From assembly GCF_000002985.6 (NCBI RefSeq), contig NC_003279.8, positions 14,942,001 to 15,006,000 on the forward strand: a stretch of 64,000 nt of DNA. Reading direction: 5' to 3'. Numbering within the stretch: position 1 is the first letter of the stretch; each line of letters begins with the position of its first letter. Made by a program: the position numbers and the translations under genes. The DNA comes from Caenorhabditis elegans. Taxonomy: Eukaryota; Nematoda; Chromadorea; Rhabditida; Rhabditidae. Of the stretch, positions 63,700 through 64,000 are shown piece after piece. The notes under the pieces are model-generated. The model did not search any database, was not told where the DNA came from, and worked only from the letters and a program-made list of their open reading frames with translations.

Positions 63700-64000
63700 T
63701 CACAACATTTTCAAGACCCATGTGGCGAGTTCGGAGCTCAACGCGAAATTGCGGACGATGGAGACAGTCTCGACGGTGGAAGCCTCGTGCTTCAGCTGTG
63801 CAGGTGTGATTTGTGGAATGAACTGGGAACAGCATTCGCAGTACATTGATAGTGTGTCGTGACGAACCTAAACACAAAAAATTTGGCTTTTCTCAGGTCC
63901 ACATGACACAAAAACCAACCGATTTGCATTTCGTGCACTGATGATCCTGAATCTGGTAGGCAGTGAGCAGCTGGTTCAATCGATCGCAAATCATCATATC
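63700..64000 (-). CDS. pole-1: DNA polymerase epsilon catalytic subunit, C-terminal end (partial)
   Basis: Two minus-strand exons lie in the window: 64000-63920 (continuing beyond the edge) and 63867-63700, joined in phase 0. The 82 visible residues read ICDRLNQLLTAYQIQDHQCTKCKS, then VRHDTLSMYCECCSQF, then SIVRNFALSSELATWVLKML and stop. They align with the extreme C-terminus of human POLE (AFTLQDLVCLKC...YCSCAGDF...) from memory. The CxxC...CxC/CC pattern is the second zinc/iron-sulfur-like cysteine motif, which binds the B subunit and is needed for replisome assembly. The upstream polymerase and exonuclease domains lie outside the window. It is convergent with the Ly6-like gene; the two stops are only 177 bp apart. 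Confidence 0.85.

Overview
This window is nematode nuclear DNA and almost certainly comes from the right arm of Caenorhabditis elegans chromosome I. The base composition is AT-rich. Exons are short, donors are GTRAGT-like and acceptors TTTCAG-like. Small palindromic transposon families are abundant, and the gene order (PKA catalytic subunit kin-1, a MESH1 homologue, the PAR bZIP factor ces-2, a C2H2 zinc-finger gene, the thioester protein tep-1, then the end of DNA polymerase epsilon pole-1) is the one I recall for cosmids ZK909, ZK337 and F33H2. Species and cosmid assignments are from memory; gene identities rest on the translations.

Layout: 1-3,700 is repeat-rich non-coding DNA. 4,079-9,567 (+) is kin-1, with two strong alternative first exons, a shared kinase core and two alternative C-terminal exons. 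11,495-13,413 (+) is a MESH1-type ppGpp/NADPH hydrolase. 13,693-14,724 (-) is an F-box-associated (FBA_2-like) gene that has lost its normal 5' end to a mobile element. 19,527-23,021 (+) is ces-2 in three exons. 25,313-26,470 (+) is a small secreted acidic protein with two possible C-termini. 26,500-33,400 holds no gene I can support, only a decayed Tc1/mariner-type element and palindromic repeats. 33,424-38,461 (+) is a four-finger C2H2 transcription factor with two possible first exons. 38,984-41,779 (+) is a non-LTR retrotransposon with an uninterrupted 931-codon endonuclease/reverse-transcriptase frame. 42,495-48,376 (+) is an unrecognised 266-residue gene whose introns are packed with foldback elements. 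51,819-51,960 (+) is the last exon of a small Gly/Asn/Gln-rich protein. 52,773-59,453 (+) is tep-1: 17 exons, about 1,519 residues, an intact GCGEQ thioester and a hydrophobic GPI-type tail. 59,884-63,523 (+) encodes a secreted two-domain Ly6-like protein, also with a GPI-type tail. 63,700-64,000 (-) is the zinc-binding C-terminus of DNA polymerase epsilon.

Functionally the genes are a mixed set: cAMP signalling, nucleotide second-messenger or NADPH hydrolysis, cell-fate transcription, surface or innate-immune type proteins, and replication. The clearest local theme is at the right end, where two consecutive same-strand genes both encode secreted, apparently GPI-anchored proteins. I see no RNA genes or CRISPR arrays. 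I found no convincing new multi-gene system. The most unusual structures are a 91-bp inverted duplication that includes transposon flanks, a near-perfect 23-bp-arm hairpin next to kin-1's alternative tail exon, an F-box-associated gene whose start codon lies in a MITE-like repeat, and a cluster of 12-14 base mono-G/C tracts. Exon coordinates were read by eye and may be off by a base or two.
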